This document shows positions 1 through 12,859 of a DNA stretch of 61,285 bases, piece by piece (the first letter of the stretch is position 1; each line of letters begins with the position of its first letter). The notes under the pieces are model-generated. The model was not told the origin of the DNA. It searched no databases and was given only the letters and a program-made list of their open reading frames with translations. Source of the stretch: Saccoglossus kowalevskii (Eukaryota; Hemichordata; Enteropneusta; Harrimaniidae). The DNA lies in assembly GCF_000003605.2 (NCBI RefSeq), contig NW_003111099.1:1-61285 (forward strand). The letters run 5' to 3'. Made by a program: the position numbers and the translations under genes.

Positions 1-273
1 GTGTTACATCGTCCATTGTCATCGTGCCACTCCCACACAGTGTTACATCGTCCATTGTCATCGTATCCCTCCTACACAGTGTTACATCGTCCATTGTCAT
101 TGAATCCCTCCAACACAGTGTTATATCGTCCATTGTCATCATATCCCTCCCACACAGTGTTACATCGTCCATTGTCATCGTGCCCCAATCACACAGTGTT
201 ACATTGTCCATTGTCATTGTATCCCTCCTACACAGTGTTACATCGTCCATTGTCATCGTATCCCTCCCACACA

Positions 274-312
274 GTGTTACATCGTCCATTGTCATCGTAT
301 CCCTCCCACACA
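274..312 (+). repeat. Reference consensus unit
   Basis: This unit matches the majority base at all 39 positions and is used here for numbering (1 = first G of GTGTTAC). Landmarks: the hyphenated dyad ACAC-A-GTGT spans each unit junction (36–39 plus 1–4 around a central A); CATCGT occurs at 7–12 and 20–25, 13 bp apart; CCATTGTC lies at 13–20; a pyrimidine stretch runs over 27–34. Position 34 is C here and T, G or A in other units. Confidence 0.95.
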
Positions 313-376
313 GTGTTACATCGTCCATTGTCATCGTATCCCTTCACACAATGTTACATCGTCCATTGTCATCGTA

Positions 377-655
377 TCACTCCCACACAGTGTTACATCG
401 TCCATTGTCATCGTATCCCTGCCACACAGTGTTACATCGTCCATTGTCATTGAATCCCTCCAACACAGTGTTATATCGTCCATTGTCATCGTAATCCTCC
501 GACACAGTGTTACATCGTCCATTGTCATCGTATCCCTCCCACACAGTGTTACATCGTCCATTGTCATCATGCCCCTCCCACACAGTGTTACATCGTCCAT
601 TGTCATCATATCCCTCCCACACAGTGTTACATCGTCCATTGTCATCGTGCCCCAA
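377..655 (+). repeat. Block L, copy 1
   Basis: An ordered series of variant units: GTATCACTC, CCCTGCCAC, GAATCCCTCCAAC followed by GTTATAT, GTAATCCTCCGAC, consensus, CATGCCCC, CATATCCC, and GTGCCCCAATC followed by CATTGTCC. A 38-bp unit (CCCTTCACACA) with the next unit starting ATGTT lies just upstream, near 340–352. This order is the signature used to recognise later copies. Confidence 0.85.
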
Positions 656-796
656 TCACACAGTGTTACATTGTCCATTGTCATCGTATCCCTCCTACAC
701 AGTGTTACATCGTCCATTGTCATCGTATCCCTCCCACACAGTGTTACCACGTCCATTGTCATCGTATCCCTCCCACACAGTGTTACATCGTCCATT

Positions 797-950
797 GTCA
801 TCATATCCCTTCTACACAGTGTTACATTGTCCATTGTCATCGTATCCCTCCCACACAGTGTTACATCGTCCATTGTCATCATATCCCTTCTACACAGTGT
901 TACATTGTCCATTGTCATCGTATCCCTCCCACACAGTGTTGCATCTTCCA
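797..950 (+). repeat. Two-unit (78-bp) tandem duplication
   Basis: The pair CATATCCCTTCTACACA plus a CATTGTCC unit occurs twice in succession, the smallest higher-order duplication noticed here. The second copy runs into GTTGCATCTTCC, a variant seen again near 7,853, 56,695 and 58,326. Confidence 0.7.
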
Positions 951-1588
951 TTGTCATCGTATCCCTCCGACACAGTGTTACATCGTACATTGTCATCGTA
1001 TCCATCAGACACAGTGTTACATCGTCCATTGTCGTATCCCTCTTACACAGTGTTACATCGTCCATTGTCATCGTGTCCCTTCCACACAGTGTTACATCGT
1101 CCAATGTCATCGTATCCCTCCTACACAGTGTTACATCGTCCATTGTCATCGTATCCCTCCCACACAGTGTTACATCGTCCATTGTCATCATATCCCTCCC
1201 ACACAGTGTTACATCGTCCATTGTCATCGTGCCCCTCTCACACAGTGTTTCATTGTCCATTGTCATCATATCCCTCCTACACAGTGTTACATCGTACATT
1301 GTCATCATATCCCTCCCACACAGTGTTACATCGTCCATTGTCATCGTATCCCTCCCACACAGCGTTACATCGTCCATTGTCATCGTATCCCTCCCACACA
1401 GTGTTACATCGTTCATTGTCATCGTATCCCTCCCACACAGTGTTACATCGTCCATTGCCATCGTGCCACTCCCACACAGTGTTACATCGTCCATTGTCAT
1501 CGTATCCCTCCCACACAGTGTTACATCGTCCATTGTCATCGTATCCCTCCCACACAATGTTACATCGTCCATTGTCATCGTATCCCTC

Positions 1589-1945
1589 CTACACAGTGTT
1601 ACATCGTCCATTGTCATCGTGTCCCTCATACACAGTGTTACATCGTCCATTGTCATCGTACCCCTCCCATACAGTGTTACATCGTCCACTGTCATCGTAT
1701 CCCTCCCACACAGTGTTGCATCGTCCATTGTCATCGTATCCCTCCGACACAGTGTTACATTGTACATTGTCATCGTATCCCTCCGACACAGTGTTACATC
1801 GTCCATTGTCATTGAATCCCTCCCACACAGTGTTATATCGTCCATTGTCATCGTAACCCTCCGACACAGTGTTACATCGTCCATTGTCATCGCATCCCTC
1901 CCACACAGTGTTACATCGTCCATTGTCATCGTGCCCCTCCCACAC
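1589..1945 (+). repeat. Block K, copy 1
   Basis: The most recognisable haplotype of the array, in order: CCTCCTAC, GTGTCCCTCATAC, GTACCCCTCCCATAC, CCACTGTC, GTTGCAT with CCGAC, GTACATTG with CCGAC, GAATCCC, GTTATAT with GTAACCCTCCGAC, GCATCCC, then GTGCCCC. This copy carries a private CATTGTACATTG (C to T at unit position 10) near 1,758–1,769. Confidence 0.88.
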
Positions 1946-2039
1946 AGTGTTACATCGTCCATTGTCATCGTATCCCTCCTACACAGTTTTACATCGTCCA
2001 TTGTCATCGTATCCCTCCCACACAGTGTTACATCGTCCA

Positions 2040-2560
2040 TTGTCATCATGCCCCTCCCACACAGTGTTAAATCGTCCATTTTCATCATATCCCTCCCACA
2101 CAGTGTTACATCGTCCATTGTCATCGTGCCCCTCTCACACAGTGTTACATTGTCCATTGTCATCATATCCCTCCTACACAGTGTTACATCGTACATTGTC
2201 ATCATATCCCTCCCACAGTGTTACATCGTCCATTGTCATCGTATCCCTCCCACACAGTGTTACATCGTCCACTGTCATCGTATCCCTCCCACACAGTGTT
2301 GCATCGTCCATTGTCATCGTATCCCTCCGACACAGTGTTACATCGTCCATTGTCATCATGCCCCTCCCACACAGTGTTAAATCGTCCATTTTCATCATAT
2401 CCCTCCCACACAGTGTTACATCGTCCATTGTCATCGTGCCCCTCTCACACAGTGTTACATTGTCCATTGTCATCATATCCCTCCTACACAGTGTTACATC
2501 GTACATTGTCATCGTGCCCCTCTCACACAGTGTTACATTGTCCATTGTCATCATATCCCT
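2040..2560 (+). repeat. Block M copies with 8-unit spacing
   Basis: Block M reads CATGCCCC, GTTAAATCGTCCATTTTC, CATATCCC, GTGCCCCTCTCAC, CATTGTCC, CATATCCCTCCTAC, GTACATTG. GTTAAATCG lies near 2,066, 2,376 and 2,766. The first interval is about 309–310 bp because it contains a CCCACAGTG deletion at 2,212–2,220; the second is ten units. Only the first interval matches the 8-unit period seen elsewhere. Confidence 0.7.
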
Positions 2561-3180
2561 CCTACACAGTGTTACATCGTCCATTGTCATCGTGTCCCTC
2601 ATACACAGTGTTACATCGTCCATTGTCATCGTACCCCTCCCATACAGTGTTACATCGTCCACTGTCATCGTATCCCTCCCACACAGTGTTGCATCGTCCA
2701 TTGTCATCGTATCCCTCCGACACAGTGTTACATCGTCCATTGTCATCATGCCCCTCCCACACAGTGTTAAATCGTCCATTTTCATCATATCCCTCCCACA
2801 CAGTGTTACATCGTCCATTGTCATCGTGCCCCTCTCACACAGTGTTACATTGTCCATTGTCATCATATCCCTCCTACACAGTGTTACATCGTACATTGTC
2901 ATCATATCCCTCCCACACAGTGTTACATCGTCCATTGTCATCGTATCCCTCCCACACAGTGTTACATCGTCCATTGTCATCGTATCCCTCCCACACAGTG
3001 TTACATCGTCCATTGTCATCGTATCCCTCCCACACAGTGTTACATCGTCCATTGTCATCGTGCCACTCCCACACAGTGTTACATCGTCCATTGTCATCGT
3101 ATCCCTCCTACACAGTGTTACATCGTCCATTGTCATCGTATCCCTCCCACACAGTGTTACATCGTCCATTGTCATCGTAT
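2550..3180 (+). repeat. Long-range duplicate of 37,577–38,207
   Basis: The two stretches share the same variant order at an offset of 35,027, including an abrupt K-to-M junction (GTTGCAT, CCGAC, then CATGCCCC with GTTAAATCG). A shared junction means copying after the K/M recombination, not independent assembly of the same order. Near 3,100/38,127 they differ by one base (GTCATCG versus GTAATCG). Confidence 0.75.
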
Positions 3181-3599
3181 CCCTCCCACACAGTGTTACA
3201 TCGTCCATTGTCATCATGCCACTCCCACACAGTGTTACATCGTCCATTGTCATCGTATCCCTCCTACACAGTGTTACATCGTCCATTGTCATCGTATCCC
3301 TCCCACACAGTGTTACATCGTCAATTGTCATCGTATCCCTCCCACACAGTGTTACATCGTACATTGTCATCATATCCCTCCCACACAGTGTTACATCGTC
3401 CATTGTCATCGTATCCCTCCCACACAGTGTTACATCGTCCATTGTCATCCTATCCCTCCCACACAGTGTTACATCGTCCATTGTCATCGTATCCCTCCCA
3501 CACAGTGTTACATCGTCCATTGTCATCGTGCCACTCCCACACAGTGTTACATCGTTCATTGTCATCGTATCCCTTCTACACAGTGTTACATCGTCCATT

Positions 3600-4060
3600 G
3601 TCATCGTATCCCTCCCACACAGTGTTACATCGTCAATTGTCATCGTATCCCTCCCACACAGTGATACATCGTCCATTGTCATCGTATCCCTCCCACACAG
3701 TGTTACATCGTCCATTGTCATCGTATCCCTCCCACACAGTGTTACATCCTCCATTGTCATTGTGCCCCTCCCACACAATGTTACATCGTCCATTGTCATA
3801 TCCCTCCCACACAATGTTACATCGTCCATTGTCATATCCCTCCCACACAATGTTATATCGTCCATTGTCATCGTATCCCTCCTACACAGTGTTACATCGT
3901 CCATTGTCATCGTGTCCCTCATACACAGTGTTACATCGTCCATTGTCATCGTATCCCTCCCATACAGTGTTACATCGTCCACTGTCATCGTATCCCTCCT
4001 ACACAGTGTTGCATGGTCCATTGTCATCGTATCCCTCCGACACAGTGTTACATCGTACAT
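3600..4060 (+). repeat. Long-range duplicate of 51,074–51,534, with paired 36-bp units
   Basis: Shared order at offset 47,474: CGTCAATTG, GTGATACATCG, two consensus units, CATCCTCC, GTGCCCCTCCCACACAATG, two successive 36-bp units (CATTGTCATATCC) each followed by ATGTT, then GTTATATCG and a K'-like series with GTTGCATGG. The 36-bp units lack three bases of CATCGTATCC. Confidence 0.75.
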
Positions 4061-4671
4061 TGTCATCGTATCCCTCCCACACAGTGTTACATTGTCCATT
4101 GTCATTGAATCCCTCCTACACAGTGTTACATCGTCCAATGTCATCGTATTCCTCCTACACAGTGTTACATCGTCCATTGTCATCATATCCCTCCTGCACA
4201 GTGTTACATCGTACATTGTCATCATATCCCTCCCACACAGTGTTACATCGTCCATTGTCATCGTGCCCCTCCCACACAGTGTTATATCGTCCATTGTCAT
4301 CGTATCCCTCCTACACAGTTTTACATCGTCCATTGTCATCGTATCCCTCCCACACAGTGTTACATCGTCCATTGTCATCGTATCCCTGCCACACAGTGTT
4401 ACATCGTCCATTGTCATCGTAACCCTCCGACACAGTGTTACATCGTCCATTGTCATCGTAATCCTCCGACACAGTGTTACATCGTCCATTGTCATCGTAT
4501 CCCTCCCACACAGTGTTACATCGTCCATTGTCATCGTGCCACTCCCACACAGTGTTACATCGTCCATTGTCATCGTATCCCTCCTACACAGTGTTACATC
4601 GTCCATTGTAATCGTATCCCTCCCACACAGTGTTACATCGTCAATTGTCATCGTATCCCTCCCACACAGTG

Positions 4672-5980
4672 TTACATCGTCCATTGTCATCGTATCCCTC
4701 CCACACAGTGTTACATCCTCCATTGTCATTGTGCCCCTCCCACACAATGTTACATCGTCCATTGTCATATCCCTCCCACACAATGTTACATCGTCCATTG
4801 TCATCGTATCCCTCCTACACAGTGTTACATCGTCCATTGTCATCGTGTCCCTCATACACATTGTTACATCGTCCATTGTCATCGTATCCCTCCCATACAG
4901 TGTTACATCGTCCACTGTCATCATATCCCTCCCACACAGTGTTGCATCGTCCATTGTCATCGTATCCCTCCGACACAGTGTTACATCGTACATTGTCATC
5001 GTATCCCTCCGACACAGTGTTACATCGTCCATTGTCATTGAATCCCTCCCACACAGTGTTATATCGTCCATTGTCATCGTAACCCTCCGACACAGTGTTA
5101 CATCGTCCATTGTCATCGCATCCCTCCCACACAGTGTTACATCGTCCATTGTCATCGTATCCCTGCCACACAGTGTTACATCGTCCATTGTCATTGAATC
5201 CCTCCAACACAGTGTTATATCGTCCATTGTCATCGTAATCCTCCGACACAGTGTTACATCGTCCATTGTCATCGTATCCCTCCCACACAGTGTTACATCG
5301 TCCATTGTCCTCATGCCCCTCCCACACAGTGTTACATCGTCCATTGTCATCATATCCCTCCCACACAGTGTTACATCGTCCATTGTCATCGTGCCCCAAT
5401 CACACAGTGTTACATTGTCCATTGTCATCGTATCCCTCCTACAGTGTTACATCGTCCATTGTCATCGTATCCCTCCCACACAGTGTTACCACGTCCATTG
5501 TCATCGTATCCCTCCCACACAGTGTTACATCGTCCATTGTCATCATATCCCTTCTACACAGTGTTACATTGTCCATTGTCATCGTATCCCTCCCACACAG
5601 TGTTACATCGTCCATTGTCATCGTATCCCTCCCACGCAGTGTTACATCGTCCATTGTCATAGTACCCTCCTACACAGTGTTACATCGTTCATTGTCGTAT
5701 CCCTCTTACACAGTGTTACATCGTCCATTGTCATCGTATCCCTTCCACACAGTGTTACATCGTCCAATGTCATCGTATTCCTCCTACACAGTGTTACATC
5801 GTCCATTGTCATCATATCCCTCCTGCACAGTGTTACATCGTACATTGTCATCATATCCCTCCCACACAGTGTTACATCGTCCATTGTCATCGTATCCCTC
5901 CTACACAGTGTTACATCGTCCATTGTCATTGAATCCCTCCAACACAGTGTTATATCGTTCATTGTCATCGTAACCCTCCG
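4672..5980 (+). repeat. 1.4–1.5 kb superunit, first tandem copy
   Basis: Contains CATCCTCC, a 36-bp unit pair, block K (4,815–5,133), block L (about 5,122–5,399), a 37-bp unit (CCTCCTACAGTG, near 5,440) and a 36-bp CATTGTCGTATCC unit near 5,695. The next copy starts at about 6,067: offset 1,395 for the first part and 1,512 after about 5,150, the difference being exactly three units (117 bp) gained or lost between copies. Confidence 0.85.
4815..5133 (+). repeat. Block K, copy 2
   Basis: Subtype with TCATACACATTG (G to T at unit position 1 of the next unit), GTATCCCTCCCATAC in place of GTACCCC, and CATATCCC before GTTGCAT. After GCATCCC it passes directly into block L, without the GTGCCCC unit. 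Confidence 0.82.
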
Positions 5981-6066
5981 ACACAGTGTTACATCGTCCA
6001 TTGTCATCGTATCCCTCCCACACAGTGTTACATCGTCCATTGTCATCATGCCCCTCCCACACAGTG

Positions 6067-7492
6067 TTACATCGTCCATTGTCATCGTATCCCTCCCACA
6101 CAGTGTTACATCCTCCATTGTCATTGTGCCCCTCCCACACAATGTTACATCGTCCATTGTCATATCCCTCCCACACAATGTTACATCGTCCATTGTCATC
6201 GTATCCCTCCTACACAGTGTTACATCGTCCATTGTCATCGTGTCCCTCATACACATTGTTACATCGTCCATTGTCATCGTATCCCTCCCATACAGTGTTA
6301 CATCGTCCACTGTCATCATATCCCTCCCACACAGTGTTGCATCGTCCATTGTCATCGTATCCCTCCGACACAGTGTTACATCGTACATTGTCATCGTATC
6401 CCTCCGACACAGTGTTACATCGTCCATTGTCATTGAATCCCTCCCACACAGTGTTATATCGTCCATTGTCATCGTAACCCTCCGACACAGTGTTACATCG
6501 TCCATTGTCATCGCATCCCTCCCACACAGTGTTACATCGTCCATTGTCATCGTGCCCCTCCCACACAGTGTTATATCGTCCATTGTCATCGTATCCCTCC
6601 TACACAGTTTTACATCGTCCATTGTCATCGTATCCCTCCCACACAGTGTTACATCGTCCATTGTCATCGTATCCCTGCCACACAGTGTTACATCGTCCAT
6701 TGTCATTGAATCCCTCCAACACAGTGTTATATCGTCCATTGTCATCGTAATCCTCCGACACAGTGTTACATCGTCCATTGTCATCGTATCCCTCCCACAC
6801 AGTGTTACATCGTCCATTGTCCTCATGCCCCTCCCACACAGTGTTACATCGTCCTTTGTCATCATATCCCTCCCACACAGTGTTACATCGTCCATTGTCA
6901 TCGTGCCCCAATCACACAGTGTTACATTGTCCATTGTCATCGTATCCCTCCTACAGTGTTACATCGTCCATTGTCATCGTATCCCTCCCACACAGTGTTA
7001 CCACGTCCATTGTCATCGTATCCCTCCCACACAGTGTTACATCGTCCATTGTCATCATATCCCTTCTACACAGTGTTACATTGTCCATTGTCATCGTATC
7101 CCTCCCACACAGTGTTACATCGTCCATTGTCATCGTATCCCTCCCACGCAGTGTTACATCGTCCATTGTCATAGTACCCTCCTACACAGTGTTACATCGT
7201 CCATTGTCGTATCCCTCTTACACAGTGTTACATCGTCCATTGTCATCGTATCCCTTCCACACAGTGTTACATCGTCCAATGTCATCGTATTCCTCCTACA
7301 CAGTGTTACATCGTCCATTGTCATCATATCCCTCCTGCACAGTGTTACATCGTACATTGTCATCATATCCCTCCCACACAGTGTTACATCGTCCATTGTC
7401 ATCGTATCCCTCCTACACAGTGTTACATCGTCCATTGTCATTGAATCCCTCCAACACAGTGTTATATCGTTCATTGTCATCGTAACCCTCCG
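6067..7492 (+). repeat. 1.4–1.5 kb superunit, second tandem copy
   Basis: Near-identical to 4,672–5,980. The stretch 6,763–7,485 matches 5,251–5,973 almost base for base, including the 37-bp unit (CTACAGTG near 6,952) and CATAGTACCCTCC (near 7,170). One visible difference is CATCGTTCATTGTCG in the first copy against CATCGTCCATTGTCG in the second, so the duplication looks recent. Confidence 0.85.
6210..6566 (+). repeat. Block K, copy 3
   Basis: Same subtype as 4,815–5,133 (ACATTGTTAC, CATATCCC before GTTGCAT), but keeps the terminal GTGCCCC unit followed by GTTATATCG and CCTACACAGTTTTAC, the three units absent from the first superunit copy. Confidence 0.85.
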
Positions 7493-8337
7493 ACACAGTG
7501 TTACATCGTCCATTGTCATCGTATCCCTCCCACACAGTGTTACATCGTCCATTGTCATCATGCCCCTCCCACACAGTGTTACATCGTCCATTGTCATCAT
7601 ATCCCTGCCACACAGTGTTACATCGTCCATGGTCATCGTGCCCCAATCACACAGTGTTACATTGTCCATTGTCATCGTATCCCTCCTACACAGTGTTACA
7701 TCGTCCATTGTCATCGTATCCCTCCCACACAGTGTTACATCGTCCATTGTCATCGTATCCCTCCCACACAGTGTTACATCGTCCATTGTCATCATATCCC
7801 TTCTACACAGTGTTACATTGTCCATTGTCATCGTATCCCTCCCACACAGTGTTGCATCTTCCATTGTCATCGTATCCCTCCGACACAGTGTTACATCGTA
7901 CATTGTCATCGTATCCATCAGACACAGTGTTACATCGTCCAATGTCATCGTATCCCTCCTACACAGTGTTACATCGTCCATTGTCATCGTATTCCTCCTA
8001 CACAGTGTTACATCGTCCATTGTCATCATGCCCCTCCCACACAGTGTTACATCGTCCATTGTCATCATAACCCTCCCACACAGTGTTACATCGTCCATGG
8101 TCATCGTGCCCCAATCACACAGTGTTACATTGTCCATTGTCATCGTATCCCTCCTACACAGTGTTACATCGTCCATTGTCATCGTATCCCTCCCACACAG
8201 TGTTACATCGTCCATTGTCATCGTATCCCTCCCACACAGTGTTACATCGTCCATTGTCATCGTATCCCTCCCACACAGTGTTACATCGTCCATTGTCATC
8301 GTATCCCTCCCACACAGTGTTACATCGTCCATTGTCA

Positions 8338-8804
8338 TCGTATCCCTTCACACAGTGTTACATCGTCCATTGTTATCGTATCACTCCCACACAGTGTTAC
8401 ATCGTCCATTGTCATCGTATCCCTGCCACACAGTGTTACATCGTCCATTGTCATTGAATCCCTCCAACACAGTGTTATATCGTCCATTGTCATCGTAACC
8501 CTCCGACACAGTGTTACATCGTCCATTGTCATCGTATCCCTCCCACACAGTGTTACATCGTCCATTGTCATCATGCCCCTCCCACACAGTGTTACATCGT
8601 CCATTGTCATCATATCCCTCCCACACAGTGTTACATCGTCCATTGTCATCGTGCCCCAATCACACAGTGTTACATTGTCCATTGTCATCGTATCCCTCCT
8701 ACACAGTGTTACATCGTCCATTGTCATCGTATCCCTACCACACAGTGTTACATCGTCCATTGTCATCGTATCCCTCCCACACAGTGTTACATCGTCCATT
8801 GTCA
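8338..8804 (+). repeat. 467-bp higher-order unit (12 units), copy a
   Basis: Runs from a 38-bp CCCTTCACACA unit through block L (8,381–8,659) to the next such unit. The length is 12 × 39 − 1 because of that single 38-bp unit. This copy has GTTATCGTATCAC near 8,371 and CCCTACCAC near 8,732. Confidence 0.85.
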
Positions 8805-9271
8805 TCGTATCCCTTCACACAATGTTACATCGTCCATTGTCATCGTATCACTCCCACACAGTGTTACATCGTCCATTGTCATCGTATCCCTGCCACACAG
8901 TGTTACATCGTCCATTGTCATTGAATCCCTCCAACACAGTGTTATATCGTCCATTGTCATCGTAATCCTCCGACACAGTGTTACATCGTCCATTGTCATC
9001 GTATCCCTCCCACACAGTGTTACATCGTCCATTGTCATCATGCCCCTCCCACACAGTGTTACATCGTCCATTGTCATCATATCCCTCCCACACAGTGTTA
9101 CATCGTCCATTGTCATCGTGCCCCAATCACACAGTGTTACATTGTCCATTGTCATCGTATCCCTCCTACACAGTGTTACATCGTCCATTGTCATCGTATC
9201 CCTCCCACACAGTGTTACCACGTCCATTGTCATCGTATCCCTCCCACACAGTGTTACATCGTCCATTGTCA
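8805..9271 (+). repeat. 467-bp higher-order unit (12 units), copy b
   Basis: Directly follows copy a with the same unit order (block L at 8,848–9,126). It differs in starting CACACAATG and in carrying GTAATCCTCC instead of GTAACCCTCC. After the L block the unit GTTACCACG (near 9,207) marks its divergence from copy a. Confidence 0.82.
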
Positions 9272-10329
9272 TCATATCCCTTCTACACAGTGTTACATTG
9301 TCCATTGTCATCGTATCCCTCCCACACAGTGTTACATCGTCCATTGTCATCGTATCCCTCCCACGCAGTGTTACATCGTCCATTGTCATCGTATCCCTCC
9401 TACACAGTGTTACATCGTCCATTGTCGTATCCCTCTTACACAATGTTACATCGTCCATTGTCATCGTATCCCTTCCACACAGTGTTACATCGTCCAATGT
9501 CATCGTATCCCTCCTACACAGTGTTACATCGTCCATTGTCATCATATCCCTCCTGCACAGTGTTACATCGTACATTGTCATCATATCCCTCCCACACAGT
9601 GTTACATCATCCATTGTCATCGTATCCCTCCTACACAGTGTTACATCGTCCATTGTCATTGAATCCCTCCAACACAGTGTTATATCGTCCATTGTCATCG
9701 TAACCCTCCGACACAGTGTTACATCGTCCATTGTCATCGTATCCCTCCCACACAGTGTTACATCGTCCATTGTGATCATGCCCCTCCCACACAGTGTTAC
9801 ATCGTCACTTGTCATCATATCCCTCCCACACAGTGTTACATCGTCCATGGTCATCGTGCCCCAATCACACAGTGTTACATAGTCCATTGTCATCGTATCC
9901 CTCCCACACAGTGTTACATCGTCCATTGTCATCGTATCCCTCCCACACAGTGTTACATCGTCCATTGTCATCATATCCCTTCTACACAGTGTTACATTGT
10001 CCATTGTCATCGTATCACTCCCACACAGTGTTACATCGTCCATTGTCATCGTGCCACTCCCACACAGTGTTACATCGTCCATTGTCATCGTATCCCTCCT
10101 ACACAGTGTTACATCGTCCATTGTCATCGTATCCCTCCCACACAGTGTTACATCGTCAATTGTCATCGTATCCCTCCCACACAGTGTTACATCGTCCATT
10201 GTCATCGTATCCCTCCCACACAGTGTTACATCCTCAATTGTCATTGTGCCCCTCCCACACAATGTTACATCGTCCTCTGTCATATCCCTCCCACACAATG
10301 TTACATCGTCCATTGTCATCGTATCCCTC

Positions 10330-10686
10330 CTACACAGTGTTACATCGTCCATTGTCATCGTGTCCCTCATACACATTGTTACATCGTCCATTGTCATCGT
10401 ATCCCTCCCATACAGTGTTACATCGTCCACTGTCATCATATCCCTCCCACACAGTGTTGCATCGTCCATTGTCATCGTATCCCTCCGACACAGTGTTACA
10501 TCGTACATTGTCATCGTATCCCTCCGACACAGTGTTACATCGTCCATTGTCACTGAATCCCTCCCACACAGTGTTATATCGTCCATTGTCATCGTAACCC
10601 TCCGACACAGTGTTACATCGTCCATTGTCATCGCATCCCTCCCACACAGTGTTACATCGTCCATTGTCATCGTGCCCCTCCCACAC
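10330..10686 (+). repeat. Block K, copy 4
   Basis: ACATTGTTAC subtype. Private change CACTGAATCCC (T to C at unit position 22, near 10,550). It follows CATCCTCAATTG and CGTCCTCTGTCATATCC, variants repeated near 14,080–14,135. Confidence 0.83.
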
Positions 10687-10907
10687 AGTGTTATATCGTC
10701 CATTGTCATCGTATCCCTCCTACACAGTTTTACATCGTCCATTGTCATCGTATCCCTCCCACACAGTGTTACATCGTCCATTGTCATCGTATCCCTCCCA
10801 CACAGTGTTACATCGTCCATTGTCATCGTATCCCTCCCACACAGTGTTACATCGTCCATTGTCATCGTATCCCTTCACACAATGTTACATCGTCCATTGT
10901 CATCGTA

Positions 10908-11186
10908 TCACTCCCACACAGTGTTACATCGTCCATTGTCATCGTATCCCTGCCACACAGTGTTACATCGTCCACTGTCATTGAATCCCTCCAACACAGT
11001 GTTATATCGTCCATTGTCATCGTAACCCTCCGACACAGTGTTACATCGTCCATTGTCATCGTATCCCTCCCACACAGTGTTACATCGTCCATTGTCATCA
11101 TGCCCCTCCCACACAGTGTTACATCGTCCATTGTCATCATATCCCTCCCACACAGTGTTACATCGTCCATTGTCATCGTGCCCCAA
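10908..11186 (+). repeat. Block L, copy at 10.9 kb
   Basis: Preceded by the 38-bp CCCTTCACACA/ATGTT unit. Private CCACTGTCATTGAATCC (T to C at unit position 16) near 10,972–10,988. Followed by CATATCCCTTCTAC and GTTACCACG, as at 9.2 and 15.5 kb. Confidence 0.82.
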
Positions 11187-11659
11187 TCACACAGTGTTAC
11201 ATTGTCCATTGTCATCGTATCCCTTCTACACAGTGTTACATCGTCCATTGTCATCGTATCCCTCCCACACAGTGTTACCACGTCCATTGTCATCGTATCC
11301 CTCCCACACAGTGTTACATCGTCCATTGTCATCATATCCCTTCTACACAGTGTTACATTGTCCATTGTCATCGTATCCCTCCGACACAGTGTTACATAGT
11401 ACATTGTCATCGTATCCCTCCCACACAGTGTTACATCGTCCATTGTCATCGTATCCCTCCCACACAGTGTTACATCGTCCATTGTCATCGTATCCCTTCC
11501 ACACAGTGTTACATCGTCCATTGTCATTGAATCCCTCCAACACAGTGTTATATCGTCCATTGTCATCGTATCCCTCCCACACAGTGTTACATCGTCCATT
11601 GTCATCGTATCCCTCCCGCACAGTGTTACATCGTCCATTGTCATCATATCCCTCCCACA

Positions 11660-12283
11660 CAGTGTTAAATCGTCCATTTTCATCATATCCCTCCCACACA
11701 GTGTTACATCGTCCATTGTCATCGTGCCCCTCTCACACAGTGTTACATTGTCCATTGTCATCATATCCCTCCCACACAGTGTTACATCGTACATTGTCAT
11801 CATATCCCTCCCACACAGTGTTACATCGTCCATTGTCATCGTATCCCTCCCACACAGTGTTACATCGTCCATTGTCATCGTATCCCTCCGACACAGTGTT
11901 ACATCGTCCATTGTCATCGTATCCCTCCCGCACAGTGTTACATCGTCCGTTGTCATCATGCCCCTCCCACACAGTGTTAAATCGTCCATTTTCATCATAT
12001 CCCTCCCACACAGTGTTACATCGTCCATTGTCATCGTGCCCCTCTCACACAGTGTTACATTGTCCATTGTCATCATATCCCTCCTACACAGTGTTACATC
12101 GTACATTGTCATCATATCCCTCCCACACAGTGTTACATCGTCCATTGTCATCGTATCCCTCCCACACAGTGTTACATCGTCCATTGTCATCGTATCCCTC
12201 CCACACAGTGTTACATCGTCAATTGTCATCGTATCCCTCCCACACAGTGTTACATCGTCCATTGTCATCGTATCCCTCCCACA
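11660..12283 (+). repeat. Two tandem 312-bp (8-unit) repeats, block M type
   Basis: The GTTAAATCGTCCATTTTC unit recurs at exactly 312 bp (about 11,666 and 11,978). The second copy carries CATCGTCCGTTGTC (A to G at unit position 15), a marker seen again near 47,605, 49,823, 54,290 and 55,147. Confidence 0.8.
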
Positions 12284-12859
12284 CAGTGTTACATCGTCCA
12301 TTGTCATCGTATCCCTCCCACACAGTGTTACATCGTCCATTGTCATCGTGCCACTCCCACACAGTGTTACATCGTCCATTGTCATCGTATCCCTCCTACA
12401 CAGTGTTACATCCTCCATTGTCATTGTGCCCCTCCCACACAATGTTACATCGTCCATTGTCATATCCCTCCCACACAATGTTACATCGTCCATTGTCATA
12501 TCCATCCCACACAATGTTATATCGTCCATTGTCATCGTATCCCTCCTACACAGTGTTACATCGTTCATTGTCATCGTGTCCCTCATACACAGTGTTACAT
12601 CGTCCATTGTCATCGTATCCCTCCCATACAGTGTTACATCGTCCATTGTCATCGTATCCCTCCCACACAGTGTTATATCGTCCATTGTCATCGTAACCCT
12701 CCAACACAGTGTTACATCGTCCATTGTCATCGTATCCCTCCCACACAGTGTTACATCGTCCATTGTCATTGAATCCCTCCCACACAGTGTTATATCGTCC
12801 ATTGTCATCGTAACCCTCCGACACAGTGTTACATCGTCCATTGTCATCGTATCCCTCCC

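Noticed and set aside
1869-8498. Giant open frame (2,209 codons) and others on both strands as repeat-protein genes
   Set aside because: The same DNA is open in all three forward and two reverse frames, continues across one- and two-base indels by switching frame, and varies at all codon positions. There is no start context, splice structure or non-repeat terminus.
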